Assembly: GCF_028993575.1 (NCBI RefSeq)
Contig: NZ_CP118615.1
Location: 3,534,001 to 3,598,000 of the forward strand
Length of the DNA stretch: 64,000 nt
Reading direction: 5' to 3'
Source: Micromonospora cathayae
GTDB taxonomy: Bacteria > Actinomycetota > Actinomycetes > Mycobacteriales > Micromonosporaceae
Part shown: positions 16,270 through 27,775 of the stretch, piece by piece
How positions within the stretch are numbered: the first letter of the stretch is position 1
Layout: every line of letters starts with the position of its first letter
Program-made: the position numbers and the translations under genes
The notes under the pieces: generated by a model
Database searches by the model: none
Seen by the model: only the letters and a program-made list of their open reading frames with translations
What the model was told of the DNA's origin: nothing

Positions 16270-17544
16270 GTGCGCATCGGACTGCTCACCCAGTGGTTCG
16301 ACCCGGAGCCGGGGCCGGCCGCGCTACCGGGGATGCTGGCCCGGGCCCTGGTCCACCGGGGTCACCAGGTGCAGGTGCTCACCGGCTTCCCCAACTATCC
16401 CACCGGCAGCCTGCCGCCCGGCTACCGGATGGCGCGCCGCCTCGACGAGGTCGACGGCGGAACACGGATCCGGCGGGTGGCCCTCTACCCCAGTCACGAC
16501 CGCTCCGCCGCGCGCCGGCTGGTGAACTACGGCTCGTTCGCCCTCTCCGCGCTGGTCTCCGGCACCGGCGCGCTACGGGACCTGGACGCGATCTGGGTCT
16601 ACAACTCGCCGATCACCGTGGCCCTGCCGATGTGGTTCACCCGGTACGTCCACCGGGTGCCGGTCCTGCTGCACGTGCTCGACGTCTGGCCGGACAGCGC
16701 GGTGGCGACCGGGTTCCTCGGCGGTGGCCCGGTCTCCCGGCTGGCCGAACGGGGCATGGCCGCCTGGTGCGGCGGGATGTACCGCGCCGCCGCCCGGGTC
16801 GCCTACGTCTCGCCGGGCGCCGGCGAGCTGCTCGCCCGGCGGGGCGTACCCCGGGAGAAGCTCGTGCACGTTCCGGTGTGGGCGGACGAGAGGTTGCCGG
16901 CCCGCGCCGCCGACCTGCGCGGGGAACTCGGCATCCGCGCGGACCAGGTGGTCCTGGTGTACGCCGGTGCGCTCGGCGAGGCACAGGGGCTCGACTCGCT
17001 GATCGACGCCTGTGCCCGGTTCCGTGATCCCCGGCTGGTGTGTCTGGTCGCCGGTTCCGGGACGACCGAGGGCCGGCTGCGGGACCGGGTGGCGACGGCC
17101 GGCGTGACCAACGTCCGCTTCCTGGGGCAGGTGCCCCGGGACCGGATGCCCGCGTTGATGGCCACCGGGGACGCCCACTACGTGAGCCTGCGTCCGGGTG
17201 GCATGTCGGCGTACACGATGCCGAGCAAGGTACAGGCCATCCTCGCCGCCGGACGGGCCCTGCTGGTCGCCGCGGAGGGCGACGCCGCCGCGGTGGCGCG
17301 CGACAGCGGCGCCGGGATCACCGCCCGGCCCGGCGACCCCGACTCGATCGCCGAGGGCCTGCGCGAACTGTGCGACCTGGGCCGGGAGAAGCTCGACCTG
17401 CTCGGTCGGGCCGGCCGGACCCACTACGACCGGTTCTTCAGCGTCGCGACCGGGGCCGAGCGGGTCGAGCGGGCGCTGGCCGGCATGGTGGCGGCCGGTC
17501 GTCCGGTCAGGGCCAGTCGTCGCCGGCGTCGAGCCGCCGGGTGA
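16270..17544 (+). CDS. WbuB-like glycosyltransferase (GT4)
   Basis: A 424-residue GT4 enzyme beginning VRIGLLTQWFDPEPGPAALP. It has the features of the WbuB/WcaI group: GFPNYPTG, a VLDVWPDS element (compare DLWPES), AGALGEAQGLDSLI and PSKVQAILAAGR. WbuB proteins have been linked to transfer of L-fucosamine made by CapE/CapF/CapG homologues, fitting the dehydratase/reductase pair at 12173-14196. GTG 16270 is chosen because GAGGTGAGGGG precedes it; GTG 16261 is an alternative. Its 3' end overlaps the convergent small gene by 38 bases. Confidence 0.83.
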   Translation: MRIGLLTQWFDPEPGPAALPGMLARALVHRGHQVQVLTGFPNYPTGSLPPGYRMARRLDEVDGGTRIRRVALYPSHDRSAARRLVNYGSFALSALVSGTGALRDLDAIWVYNSPITVALPMWFTRYVHRVPVLLHVLDVWPDSAVATGFLGGGPVSRLAERGMAAWCGGMYRAAARVAYVSPGAGELLARRGVPREKLVHVPVWADERLPARAADLRGELGIRADQVVLVYAGALGEAQGLDSLIDACARFRDPRLVCLVAGSGTTEGRLRDRVATAGVTNVRFLGQVPRDRMPALMATGDAHYVSLRPGGMSAYTMPSKVQAILAAGRALLVAAEGDAAAVARDSGAGITARPGDPDSIAEGLRELCDLGREKLDLLGRAGRTHYDRFFSVATGAERVERALAGMVAAGRPVRASRRRRRAAG

Positions 17545-17983
17545 GCAGCGTCCGCAGCGGAACCGACTCGCCGTCCCGGCCGCCGGCCCCGACCACCAGC
17601 GGCGCGGGGTGCGGGCGGGGCGTCGCCCCGAACAGCCGGGACCGCAGGCCACCGGGGACGGTCAGGAGGTAGAACCGGCCCTCGACGTCCACCGCCCGGG
17701 TCCGGGCCCGGTCGACGTACCAGCCGGTCAGGCCGGTGCGGTACCGCCCGCCGCCGGAGTAGGAGCCGGCCAGCAGCGGGGCGGGGCGCAGCCCGCGCCG
17801 GGTCGCCTCGCCGAGGAACCAGGCGACCAGTTCGGCGGCCTCCGCCTGCTCGGCGACCCGTCGCCGCTCGTCGGCCGCGGCGTGCGCCCGCACCGCCGCC
17901 TGCCGCTGCTCCCGCCAGTCCGGGCCGTCGTCCACGTCCACCCGGTCACGGTACGCCAGCGGCCCGGCCGCCGATATCGACAA
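17507..17983 (-). CDS. Conserved-looking hypothetical protein, 158 residues
   Basis: I do not recognise a family. The first half is a long charged Ala/Arg/Glu-rich helix (around residues 22-60), followed by a compact part with GSYSGGGRYRTGLTGWYVDR and RFYLLTVPGGLRSRLFG. No membrane segment or signal peptide is visible. The start is uncertain: TTG 17983 is used here, and GTG 17941 is possible; neither has a clear ribosome site. It overlaps the 3' end of the WbuB-like gene tail to tail and diverges from the UDP-sugar dehydrogenase gene across about 70 bases. Codon use is normal for the region, so it is probably a real gene unrelated to the glycan. Confidence 0.65.
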   Translation of the reverse strand: MSISAAGPLAYRDRVDVDDGPDWREQRQAAVRAHAAADERRRVAEQAEAAELVAWFLGEATRRGLRPAPLLAGSYSGGGRYRTGLTGWYVDRARTRAVDVEGRFYLLTVPGGLRSRLFGATPRPHPAPLVVGAGGRDGESVPLRTLLTRRLDAGDDWP

Positions 17984-18055
17984 AGCGGACTAATGCTGAC
18001 GAAACGTACATTATCCTCGCCGGGAGAGTATGTTCCTTCTCCTTCAGGAGCCCGG

Positions 18056-19318
18056 GTGAGTACTGAGAAGCTGGTCGTCATCGGCCAGGGATACGTCGGT
18101 CTGCCGCTGGCCATGCGGGCCGTCGAGGCGGGCATGGAGGTGACCGGCCTGGACACCGACTCGTACCGGATCAAGCGGCTCACCACCGGCGACTCGTTCG
18201 TGGAGGACGTCCCGGCGGACCGGCTCGGCCGGGCGCTGGCCAGCGGCCGGTACCACCCCACCACCGAGTACGCCGACGCCGAGGGCTTCGACGTCTGTGC
18301 GATCACCGTCCCGACCCCCCTGCACGACGGCACCCCCGACCTCAGCTTCGTCGAGCAGGCCGGTGCCGGCATCGGCCCGTACCTGCGCCCCGGCTGCCTG
18401 GTGGTGCTGGAGTCGACCACGTACCCGGGCACCACCGAGGAACTCCTCCGCCCGCTGCTCGAATCCGCCAGCGGGCTGCGCAGCCCGGACGACTTCCACC
18501 TGGGGTACAGCCCGGAACGCATCGACCCGGGCAATCCGTCCTGGCAACTGGAGAACACCCCCAAGGTGATCTCCGGGATCGGCCCCGCCGCCCTGGCCCG
18601 TACCGACCAGTTCTACCGGCGGATCGTGGCCCGTACCGTCCCGGTGGGTTCCACCCGGGTCGCCGAACTCACCAAGCTGATCGAGAACACCTTCCGGCAG
18701 GTGAACATCGCCCTGATCAACGAGCTGGCGGTGCTCTCCCACGACCTCGACATCGACGTGTGGCAGGCCATCGAGGCCGCCGGGACGAAGCCGTTCGGGT
18801 TCATGCCGTTCCAGCCCGGACCCGGGGTCGGCGGGCACTGCCTGCCGATCGATCCCTGCTACCTCTCCTGGCAGGTCAAGCGCCGCCTCGGCCGGCAGTT
18901 CCGGTTCATCGAGCTGGCCAACGACATCAACCACGAGATGCCCGAGCACGTGACGCGACGGATCATGGCCGGCCTCAACCGGACCGGCCACGCCGTCAAC
19001 GGCGCGCGGCTGCTGCTGCTCGGCCTGGCGTACAAGAAGAACACCGGTGACCTGCGCGACTCGCCGGCGGTGGACGTGGCGCAACGGCTGTGTGACCTCG
19101 GCGCGGACGTCCGGGCCGTGGAACCGTACGCCGAGCCGCACCACCTCCCGGCCGGCGTACTGATCGTGCCGCTGACCGAGCAGGAGGTACGTGCGGCGGA
19201 CGCGGTGGTGGTGGTCACCGACCACGACGTCTTCGACTACGACCTGGTGGTCCGGCACGCGCGCTACGTCTTCGACGCCCGTAACCGGTGCTCCGGCCCG
19301 GTGGTGGAGCGCCTCTGA
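18056..19318 (+). CDS. UDP-N-acetylhexosamine 6-dehydrogenase (WbpA/WecC-like)
   Basis: A 420-residue member of the UDP-glucose/GDP-mannose dehydrogenase family, which oxidises C6 of a UDP-sugar to the uronate with two NAD+. Features in order: VIGQGYVGLPLA (NAD loop, residues 8-19), STTYPGTTEE (the WbpA-type variant), ELTKLIENTFRQVNIALINE in the central helix, GVGGHCLPIDP with the catalytic Cys, and a C-terminal domain with YKKNTGDLRDSPA. The family subgroup favours UDP-GlcNAc or UDP-GalNAc over UDP-Glc. GTG 18056 follows AGGAG by five bases. It supplies a uronic acid building block and is transcribed alone. Confidence 0.87.
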   Translation: MSTEKLVVIGQGYVGLPLAMRAVEAGMEVTGLDTDSYRIKRLTTGDSFVEDVPADRLGRALASGRYHPTTEYADAEGFDVCAITVPTPLHDGTPDLSFVEQAGAGIGPYLRPGCLVVLESTTYPGTTEELLRPLLESASGLRSPDDFHLGYSPERIDPGNPSWQLENTPKVISGIGPAALARTDQFYRRIVARTVPVGSTRVAELTKLIENTFRQVNIALINELAVLSHDLDIDVWQAIEAAGTKPFGFMPFQPGPGVGGHCLPIDPCYLSWQVKRRLGRQFRFIELANDINHEMPEHVTRRIMAGLNRTGHAVNGARLLLLGLAYKKNTGDLRDSPAVDVAQRLCDLGADVRAVEPYAEPHHLPAGVLIVPLTEQEVRAADAVVVVTDHDVFDYDLVVRHARYVFDARNRCSGPVVERL

Positions 19319-19338
19319 CCGGCGACGCCCGCAGGGCC

Positions 19339-19364
19339 GACCGGTCGGTGGGAACCGGCCGGTC
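19339..19364 (+). terminator. Hairpin after the UDP-sugar dehydrogenase
   Basis: GACCGGTCGGT (19339-19349) pairs with ACCGGCCGGTC (19354-19364), with one T-G pair and a GGGA loop. It lies 21 bases after the stop and before the convergent aminotransferase gene. Confidence 0.55.
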
Positions 19365-19423
19365 AGCCGCGTGCCGGCCGGTCCGCCGCCGGGTCCGCCG
19401 TGTGCCGGCAGCGTGCCGGCCGG

Positions 19424-20614
19424 TCAGCCGCGTGTCAGGAAGTCCTCGACGGCCGAGGTCACCCGGGCGAACTGCGCATCTGTCATGTTCGAGCCGCTGG
19501 GCAGGGTGAGCCCGTGGGTGGCGAGCCGTTCGGCGACGCCGGACAGGGTCGCCCGTGCCCCGGCGAAGACCGGTTGCAGGTGCATGGGCCGGAAGACCGG
19601 ACGCGTCTCGATGCCCCGGGCGGCCAGGTGTCCCGCCAGGTCGGCGGCCTGCCAGCCGGCCACCGTCGGATCGACCACGATGCTGGTCAGCCAACGGTTG
19701 GCGCCCGGGTCGCCGTCGGCGAGCAGGCGGACACCGGCAGCGGCGGCGAAGAGCTTCGAGTAGCGCTCGTGGTGGGCCCGACGACACGCCATCATCGACT
19801 CGAGCCGGCGCAACTGGGCCCGCCCGAGCGCGGCGAGCAGATTGCTCAGCCGGTAGGTGTACCCGACGGCCCGGTGTTCGTAGTGGGCGACCGGCTCCCG
19901 GGCCTGGGTGGCGAGGTACCGGCAGTGGGCGACCAGGTCACCGTCGTCGGAGACCAGCATCCCGCCACCGGAGGTCGTTGCGATCTTGTTGCCGTTGAAC
20001 GAGAGCACGGCCGCCCGTCCGAACGACCCGGCGGCCCGGCCGTCCCGGGTGGCACCCAGCGCCTCGGCGGCGTCCTCCAGCACCGGGACCCCCGCCGCCG
20101 CGCACAGCGGGAGGATCCGCGGGTAGTCCGCGCACGCCCCGAACAGGTCGACGGGCAGCACGGCGGCCACCCGCCGACCCGCCCGGCGCAGGTCGCGCAA
20201 CGTCCGGTCCAGCAGCTCGGGGTCGAGGTTGCCGGAACCCGCCTCGCAGTCCACGAAGACCGGCTCGGCGCCGGTGTACGCCACCGCGTTGGCGGTGGCG
20301 ACGAAGGTCAGCGTGGGGACGACCACGGCGTCCCCGGGGCGGACCCCGAGGGTCACCAGGGCCAGGTGCAGCGCGGCACTGCCGGACGTCAACGCCACGG
20401 CATGACCGACGCCGACCCGATCGGCGACCTCACGTTCGAACGCCTCGAGGTCCGGACCCGCCGGGGCGACCCAGCCGGACCGCAGGGCCCGGATCAGGTA
20501 CGACTCCTCCAACGGCCCGACGTCGGGCGAGGAGAGCAGGATCCGTCCGTCCGCGCCGGAAACCGCCGGTGTCGGCCGGCCGGTCGCTCCCGGATCTGCG
20601 CCGAGTTGGCTCAT
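19424..20614 (-). CDS. DegT/DnrJ/EryC1/StrS family sugar aminotransferase
   Basis: A 396-residue PLP enzyme that transaminates 4-keto- (or 3-keto-) nucleotide sugars with glutamate. It has SGSAALHLALVTLGV, DLFGACADY, EDAAEALGATRDGR and SFNGNKIATTSGGGM, where the Lys binds PLP. The Asn-Gly-Asn-Lys variant is typical of PglE/PerA/LegC-like enzymes that act on UDP-4-keto-6-deoxy-HexNAc. The dehydratase at 13153 could supply the substrate if it is a retaining enzyme. ATG 20614 follows GGAGG by six bases. It is transcribed towards the dehydrogenase and divergent from the DUF389 gene. Confidence 0.88.
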   Translation of the reverse strand: MSQLGADPGATGRPTPAVSGADGRILLSSPDVGPLEESYLIRALRSGWVAPAGPDLEAFEREVADRVGVGHAVALTSGSAALHLALVTLGVRPGDAVVVPTLTFVATANAVAYTGAEPVFVDCEAGSGNLDPELLDRTLRDLRRAGRRVAAVLPVDLFGACADYPRILPLCAAAGVPVLEDAAEALGATRDGRAAGSFGRAAVLSFNGNKIATTSGGGMLVSDDGDLVAHCRYLATQAREPVAHYEHRAVGYTYRLSNLLAALGRAQLRRLESMMACRRAHHERYSKLFAAAAGVRLLADGDPGANRWLTSIVVDPTVAGWQAADLAGHLAARGIETRPVFRPMHLQPVFAGARATLSGVAERLATHGLTLPSGSNMTDAQFARVTSAVEDFLTRG

Positions 20615-20807
20615 CCTCGCCCTCCCGCGGGTCCGCTGATGGTGACGGAAAGGTCAACGAGGTAGCCGCGCAACGGTGATGCGCGGACCGGCGTCCGGTG
20701 CCGCCCGACGCAGGCCCGTCGCCGCGGCGGACCCGGCGCGACCGGCGGCCGGTAGAGTGCTGCGGCCGGCGGCCGGGGTGCCGCCCCGGACCGCAGGGGG
20801 ACCCGCC

Positions 20808-21764
20808 ATGCTGCACCTGAGGATCATCGTGCCGGCCGACCGTTCGACGGCGGTCGCGGACCTGCTCGCCGCCGACCCGGGCGTCGCCCACCTGGCGGTG
20901 CTGCCCGGGGCCGCCCGGCAACCGGCCGGCGACCTGATCCTCTGCGACGTGGTCCGGGAGAGCGCCGACGGCGTGCTACGTCAGCTCCAGGAACTCGGTG
21001 TGGAGGCGCACGGCGGGGTCAGCGCCGACGACGTGGAGCTGACCCTCTCCGCCGCCGCCGAGCAGGCCGCCCGGGCGGCCCCCGGGCACGCCGACGACGC
21101 CGTGGTCTGGGACGAGATCGCGGCGAAGACCGGCGAACAGACCGAACTCTCCGGTACCTACCTGGTGCTGCTCGTCGTCGCCACGATGCTCGCCGGCATC
21201 GGGGTACTGCTCGACCAGCCCATCCTCATCGTCGGCGCGATGGTGGTCGGCCCCGAGTTCGGGCCGCTCGCCGCGCTCTGCGTGGCCCTGCTGCGCCGCC
21301 GGCCCCGGATCATCGTCCGGTCGGTGCAGGCCCTGGTGGTCGGGTTCCTGACCGCGATCGTGGTCACCATCCTGAGTACCTGGGGGCTGACCGCCGCCGA
21401 CCTGGTCGGCCGGGACATGCTGCTCGCCGACCGGCCACTGACCGACTTCATCTGGCGCCCCGACGCGCTCTCCTGGGTGGTCGGCCTGCTCGCCGGAGTG
21501 GCCGGCATGCTCTCGCTCACCTCGAAGAAGTCCGGCAGCCTGGTGGGCGTGCTGATCTCGGTGACCACCGTGCCGGCCGCCGCCAACGTCGCGGTCGCGT
21601 TGGCGTACGGCGTGTGGCACGAGGCGGCCGGCTCCGCGCTCCAACTCCTGATCAACCTGTGTGCGATCGTGCTCGCCGGCCTGCTCACCCTGGTCGTCCA
21701 ACAGACGTGGTGGTGGCGGGTGGCCCGACGTTCCCCCGGGCCGGGCCGGGCCGGCCGCCGCTGA
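20808..21764 (+). CDS. DUF389 family membrane protein
   Basis: A 318-residue protein. A soluble ferredoxin-like N-terminal domain (about residues 1-90, starting MLHLRIIVPADRSTAV) is followed by about six membrane segments from residue 115. The DUF389 core is visible in DQPILIVGAMVVGPEFGPLA and SKKSGSLVGVLISVTTVPAA. Its molecular function is unknown; the family is widespread in actinobacteria and some annotations call it TIGR00341. ATG 20808 follows a GGGGGA purine run. It begins the housekeeping block that separates the two polysaccharide segments and is convergent with tex. Confidence 0.85.
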   Translation: MLHLRIIVPADRSTAVADLLAADPGVAHLAVLPGAARQPAGDLILCDVVRESADGVLRQLQELGVEAHGGVSADDVELTLSAAAEQAARAAPGHADDAVVWDEIAAKTGEQTELSGTYLVLLVVATMLAGIGVLLDQPILIVGAMVVGPEFGPLAALCVALLRRRPRIIVRSVQALVVGFLTAIVVTILSTWGLTAADLVGRDMLLADRPLTDFIWRPDALSWVVGLLAGVAGMLSLTSKKSGSLVGVLISVTTVPAAANVAVALAYGVWHEAAGSALQLLINLCAIVLAGLLTLVVQQTWWWRVARRSPGPGRAGRR

Positions 21765-21818
21765 CCTCCCCGGCCGGGCGCTGACCCTCAGGCCGGCGGG
21801 AGTATCCCCGGCCGCCGG

Positions 21819-21844
21819 GGAGCGCTCCGCCGGGGGAGCGCTCC
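21819..21844. terminator. Hairpin made of two self-complementary GGAGCGCTCC units
   Basis: GGAGCGCTCC occurs at 21819-21828 and 21835-21844. The unit is its own reverse complement, so the copies can pair as a 10-bp stem with a 6-base loop. It sits between the convergent ends of the DUF389 gene and tex and probably serves both. Confidence 0.55.
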
Positions 21845-21860
21845 GACCCAGGTGCTCCCG

Positions 21861-24281
<2,421 letters not shown>

Positions 24282-24373
24282 GTTCTGATCCGCCTTCTCC
24301 GGTGGGTTCCGTCCTGCATTGTGCCGTCCCGGCCCGGTCCCGTCGCCCGCCGGGCTGCGCTAGCGTGGCGATC

Positions 24374-25885
24374 ATGGAACTACCTGCGGACCCACGGGCC
24401 CGACGGCTCTTCGGTGGCAGCGCCCGCACCCTGGGCGACCTGGCGGCCAGCCCGTTCCGGGCCGACCGGGACCGGATCGTGGGCTCGCCGTTCTTCACCC
24501 GCCTCGGTGGCGTCACCCAGGTGGTCAGCCCCGGCGGCTCCGGGCTGCTGGTGCACAACCGGCTCACCCACAGCCTGAAGGTCGCCCAGGTGGCGCGGGC
24601 CATCGCCGAGCGGCTCACCGCCGACGACCGCTACCGGGACCTGCTGGAGAAGCTGGGCGGCTGCGACCCGGACGTGGTGGAGGCCGCCGCGCTGGCCCAC
24701 GACCTCGGACACCCGCCGTTCGGGCACCTGGGGGAGCGGGTGCTGGACCGGCTGGCCCGGCACCGGCTCGGCCTCGCCGACGGTTTCGAGGGCAACGCCC
24801 AGTCGTACCGGATCGTCACCTCCACCGAGATCGGCGGCGCGGCGACCACCGGCCTGGACCTGACCGCGGCGGTGCGGGCGGCGATGCTGAAGTACCCGTG
24901 GACCCGCCTGGACCACCCCGACCCGCACCCGAGGCACCTCGACCCGCCACCCCGGGGCGCCGCCGCGCCGCCGGACGACCCGGACAGCGGTTCGCTGAAG
25001 TTCGGCGCGTACCGCACCGAGCTGACCGACCTGCGGCAGGCGCGGGAACCGTTCGTGGGGCGGATCGCCGACTGGCAGCAGACCGTCGAGGCGTCGATCA
25101 TGGACACCGCCGACGACATCGCGTACGCCATCCACGACGTGGAGGACTTCCACCGGGTCGGCGTACTCCAGCAGGGCGCGGTGGCCGCCGAGCTGATCGC
25201 CTGGCAGCGCGAGCACGGCCACTACCGGTCGGTGACCGACGCCGCGCTGGCCAGCACCGCCCGCCGGCCGGGCGCGGCGATCGAGAAGCTCCGCCGGCAG
25301 CTGCACCGCAAGGACGGCTGGATCGCCGACGACACGGCGTTCGCCGCCGCCGTCGAACACGTCCGGGAGGAGCTGGTCGAGGGCCTGCTCGCCATGCCGT
25401 TCGACGGGTCGATCGAGGCGGAACAGTACGTCGCCCGGTTCTCCGCCCGCTGGACCACCCGGTTCGTGGACGCCATCGGGGTGGTCGAGCAGCCGTCGGT
25501 ACGGTCCGGGCACGTGCGGCTCGCCCCGGCGCAGTGGCACGAGGTGCAGGTGCTCAAGTTCGTCCACCACCGCTTCGTGCTGGCCCGCCCCGACCTGGCA
25601 CTGCACCAGCGCGGTCAGGCCCGGCTGCTGGGCACCCTGGTCGAGGCGCTGTGGGAGTGGCTGCTCGACCCGGAGGAGGAGTCCCGGCTGCCGCGCCGGC
25701 TGCACGACCTGGTCGAACTGGCCGAGGCGGAACTGCACCCGCGTACCCCGGACCGGTCGGCGCGGGCCCGGGGCCGGGCCATCGTCGACTTCGTCGCGCT
25801 GCTCACCGACTCGCAGGCGGTGGCGATGCTCGACGCGCTCTCCGGCCGCTCCGGCGCCCTCTGGACCGACGCCTTCGTCCTCTGA
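24374..25885 (+). CDS. dgt: dGTPase-like HD-domain triphosphohydrolase
   Basis: A 503-residue protein of the dGTP triphosphohydrolase family, which removes the triphosphate from dGTP or other dNTPs. The HD metal site is complete: His in NRLTHSLKV, the His-Asp pair in AALAHDLGHPPFGHLGE, and the later Asp in MDTADDIAYAIHDVED. A C-terminal HD-associated domain follows. ATG 24374 starts the usual MELPADPRARRLFGGSARTL-type head; no strong ribosome site precedes it. It is divergent from tex. Confidence 0.9.
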   Translation: MELPADPRARRLFGGSARTLGDLAASPFRADRDRIVGSPFFTRLGGVTQVVSPGGSGLLVHNRLTHSLKVAQVARAIAERLTADDRYRDLLEKLGGCDPDVVEAAALAHDLGHPPFGHLGERVLDRLARHRLGLADGFEGNAQSYRIVTSTEIGGAATTGLDLTAAVRAAMLKYPWTRLDHPDPHPRHLDPPPRGAAAPPDDPDSGSLKFGAYRTELTDLRQAREPFVGRIADWQQTVEASIMDTADDIAYAIHDVEDFHRVGVLQQGAVAAELIAWQREHGHYRSVTDAALASTARRPGAAIEKLRRQLHRKDGWIADDTAFAAAVEHVREELVEGLLAMPFDGSIEAEQYVARFSARWTTRFVDAIGVVEQPSVRSGHVRLAPAQWHEVQVLKFVHHRFVLARPDLALHQRGQARLLGTLVEALWEWLLDPEEESRLPRRLHDLVELAEAELHPRTPDRSARARGRAIVDFVALLTDSQAVAMLDALSGRSGALWTDAFVL

Positions 25886-26023
25886 CCGCGCACGCCGACC
25901 GGCCGCGCCGGGTTCGGGCGGACGCTCCGGACCGGACCGCAGCCGGAACATCCGGACGCCCGGCCCCGGTAACCCGCTGAGCCGTCGCTCGTTGGGGCTG
26001 TGAGGGACGGGGGGCCTGCCTGC

Positions 26024-26070
26024 CGTGGCGGGCGGGGTGGCCCGCTCCCGCCGGAGCGGGATCCGCCACG
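26024..26070 (+). terminator. Nested hairpin downstream of dgt
   Basis: CCCGCTCC (26041-26048) pairs perfectly with GGAGCGGG (26053-26060) over CGCC. This sits inside outer arms CGTGGCGG (26024-26031) and CCGCCACG (26063-26070). It lies 139 bases after the dgt stop and 89 bases before the next gene. Terminator is the simplest reading; a leader structure for the Wzy-like gene is possible. I see nothing else definite in the 273-base gap 25886-26158. Confidence 0.45.
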
Positions 26071-26158
26071 TGCCGTGCCGGTTCGACCCGGCGTCAGCCA
26101 CCCACCGATGGTCGACCTTGTCCCGTCCCCGACATGGAAGTGACGGTCCCGACAGGCG

Positions 26159-27775
26159 ATGACTGACAGGTCAGCGGGAGTGCCCCGGCGTCGTCCCGGG
26201 ACCGGCGCAGCCCCTCTCCGGCACACCGCCGCCGGTCCCACCCGCGGTCCCAGCCGGCCTCCCGGTGCCGGTCCCACCCGCCGCAGCGGCACCGGGCGCG
26301 GTCTCCGGACGGTCGCGGTGGTGCTGCTGTGCGTCGTCGGGGCGCTCGGTGTCACCGCCACACCGGACCTCGGTGAAGGCAGACTCCTGTACTACCTCCT
26401 CGTTCCCCCGCTGATCCCGCCGGCCCTGCTCCTGCTCGTCCGGGACCGGGACCGGGAACGCGCCATGGTGGCTCCCACGGCGCTGTGCGTGCTGCTGGGG
26501 GTCTGGCTGCTCTGGGCTCCGCTCAGCCTGAGGTGGAGCCCGGACCAGGTGACCGGGGCCGTGAAGACGGCCCACATCACCCTTGCCCTGGCCAGCGCGT
26601 TCTGTGTCCTGGGGCTGGCCGGCGGCCGCTGGGACAGCTCCGGTGCGCTGCGGACCGGATGGCTGCTCGGGTTCGGCGTCACCAGCGCCGTCGCCGGCTG
26701 GGAGTTGACCACCCAGCGGCACCTCATCGACGGTCCCTGGATGTTGGCCGGCAACCACGCTCTCACCAGTACCTTCTACAACCCCAACAACTACGCCGCC
26801 TTCCTGCTGGCCTGCCTGCCGTATCTGGTCTGGGGAACGGTCACGGCGCGTCGGTGGGCCAGCCGGCAGGCCCATCTGGTGCTGCTGGTGGTGTGGATCG
26901 GCCTGGTGATCGCGACCAAGAGCCGGACCGGGCTGCTGGGCGGGCTGGCGGCGGCACCACTGGTGGCGGTCTGGCTGGGCAGGTCGCCAGCGCTGCGGAG
27001 AAGCCCTCTCGCGGTACAGCTGCTCTACACGGCGGTCGGCGCCGGACTGCTGCTGTGGCTGGTGGCGGGGACGCCGATCGGGCAGCGGCTGGTGCTCAGC
27101 TACCAGTCGCCCTTCCACCCGGACCGGGCCACGCTCGAGTCGGACGGGGTGCGGGTGAACCTCACCCGCCTGGGGTGGGACGCCTTCCTGGAGTCCAGGC
27201 TGCTGGGCGAGGGCGCGGGCGCGTTCGAGGTGATCGCCGGGCAGAGCGGGGTGGCGGCTCTCGGCGGTCTGGTGAACGCCCACAACGGCTTCATCGAGGT
27301 GGCCGCCGAGTTCGGTCTCCCGGTGCTGCTGCCCCTGCTCGGCGTGATCGTCGCGGCCGGATGGACCGTCTTCGCGGTCCGGGTGCCCCGGCACCTGCGC
27401 GCGGCGGCCTTCGACCTGCGCATGGTGATCCTGTTGAGCCTGACGGCGATGCTCGCCGCCAGTCTCGCCGCCAGCTCGATCCTCTCCTGGCCCTGGTGGT
27501 GGCTGCTGGTCGGCCAGCTCGCCGTCCTGAGCTGGCGGCTACAGGCCATGGGCCGGTCGACGACCGGTCAGCGGGCAGGCCGACGCCCGGTCGTTCAGCG
27601 GGCAGGCCAGCGTCCGGCCGGACGGCGGAGGGCGGAGTCCGGTGAGCGGGCGGGCCAGCGTCCGGCCGGACGGCGGAGGGCGGAGTCCGGTGAACGGGCA
27701 GACCAGCGCCCGGCCGGCCAGCGGGCGATCCCACTGCCGTACCCCTCCGCCGTAGGCAGGCCGTCGCCGTGGTGA
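26159..27775 (+). CDS. O-antigen ligase/polymerase-like membrane protein (Wzy family), second of two
   Basis: A 538-residue protein. A basic, proline-rich head of about 45 residues precedes 10-12 membrane segments. Wzy_C-type signatures are STFYNPNNYAAFLLA, IATKSRTGLLGGLA and LGEGAGAFEV with NAHNGFIEVAAEFGLPVLL. The last 80 residues form a soluble basic tail containing a tandem 16-residue repeat (QRPAGRRRAESGERAG type) followed by a proline-rich end. The stop overlaps the flippase start, so polymerase and flippase are coupled. ATG 26159 lacks a strong ribosome site. It probably acts on the glycan of the second segment. Confidence 0.83.
   Translation: MTDRSAGVPRRRPGTGAAPLRHTAAGPTRGPSRPPGAGPTRRSGTGRGLRTVAVVLLCVVGALGVTATPDLGEGRLLYYLLVPPLIPPALLLLVRDRDRERAMVAPTALCVLLGVWLLWAPLSLRWSPDQVTGAVKTAHITLALASAFCVLGLAGGRWDSSGALRTGWLLGFGVTSAVAGWELTTQRHLIDGPWMLAGNHALTSTFYNPNNYAAFLLACLPYLVWGTVTARRWASRQAHLVLLVVWIGLVIATKSRTGLLGGLAAAPLVAVWLGRSPALRRSPLAVQLLYTAVGAGLLLWLVAGTPIGQRLVLSYQSPFHPDRATLESDGVRVNLTRLGWDAFLESRLLGEGAGAFEVIAGQSGVAALGGLVNAHNGFIEVAAEFGLPVLLPLLGVIVAAGWTVFAVRVPRHLRAAAFDLRMVILLSLTAMLAASLAASSILSWPWWWLLVGQLAVLSWRLQAMGRSTTGQRAGRRPVVQRAGQRPAGRRRAESGERAGQRPAGRRRAESGERADQRPAGQRAIPLPYPSAVGRPSPW
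27605..27718 (+). repeat. 48-bp in-frame tandem repeat in the Wzy-like gene tail
   Basis: Two nearly identical 48-base units begin at 27605 and 27653 and differ at only a few terminal bases; a partial third copy begins at 27701. Each unit encodes 16 residues rich in Arg, Gly and Glu. Because 48 is a multiple of three, copy-number changes keep the frame. Confidence 0.8.
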
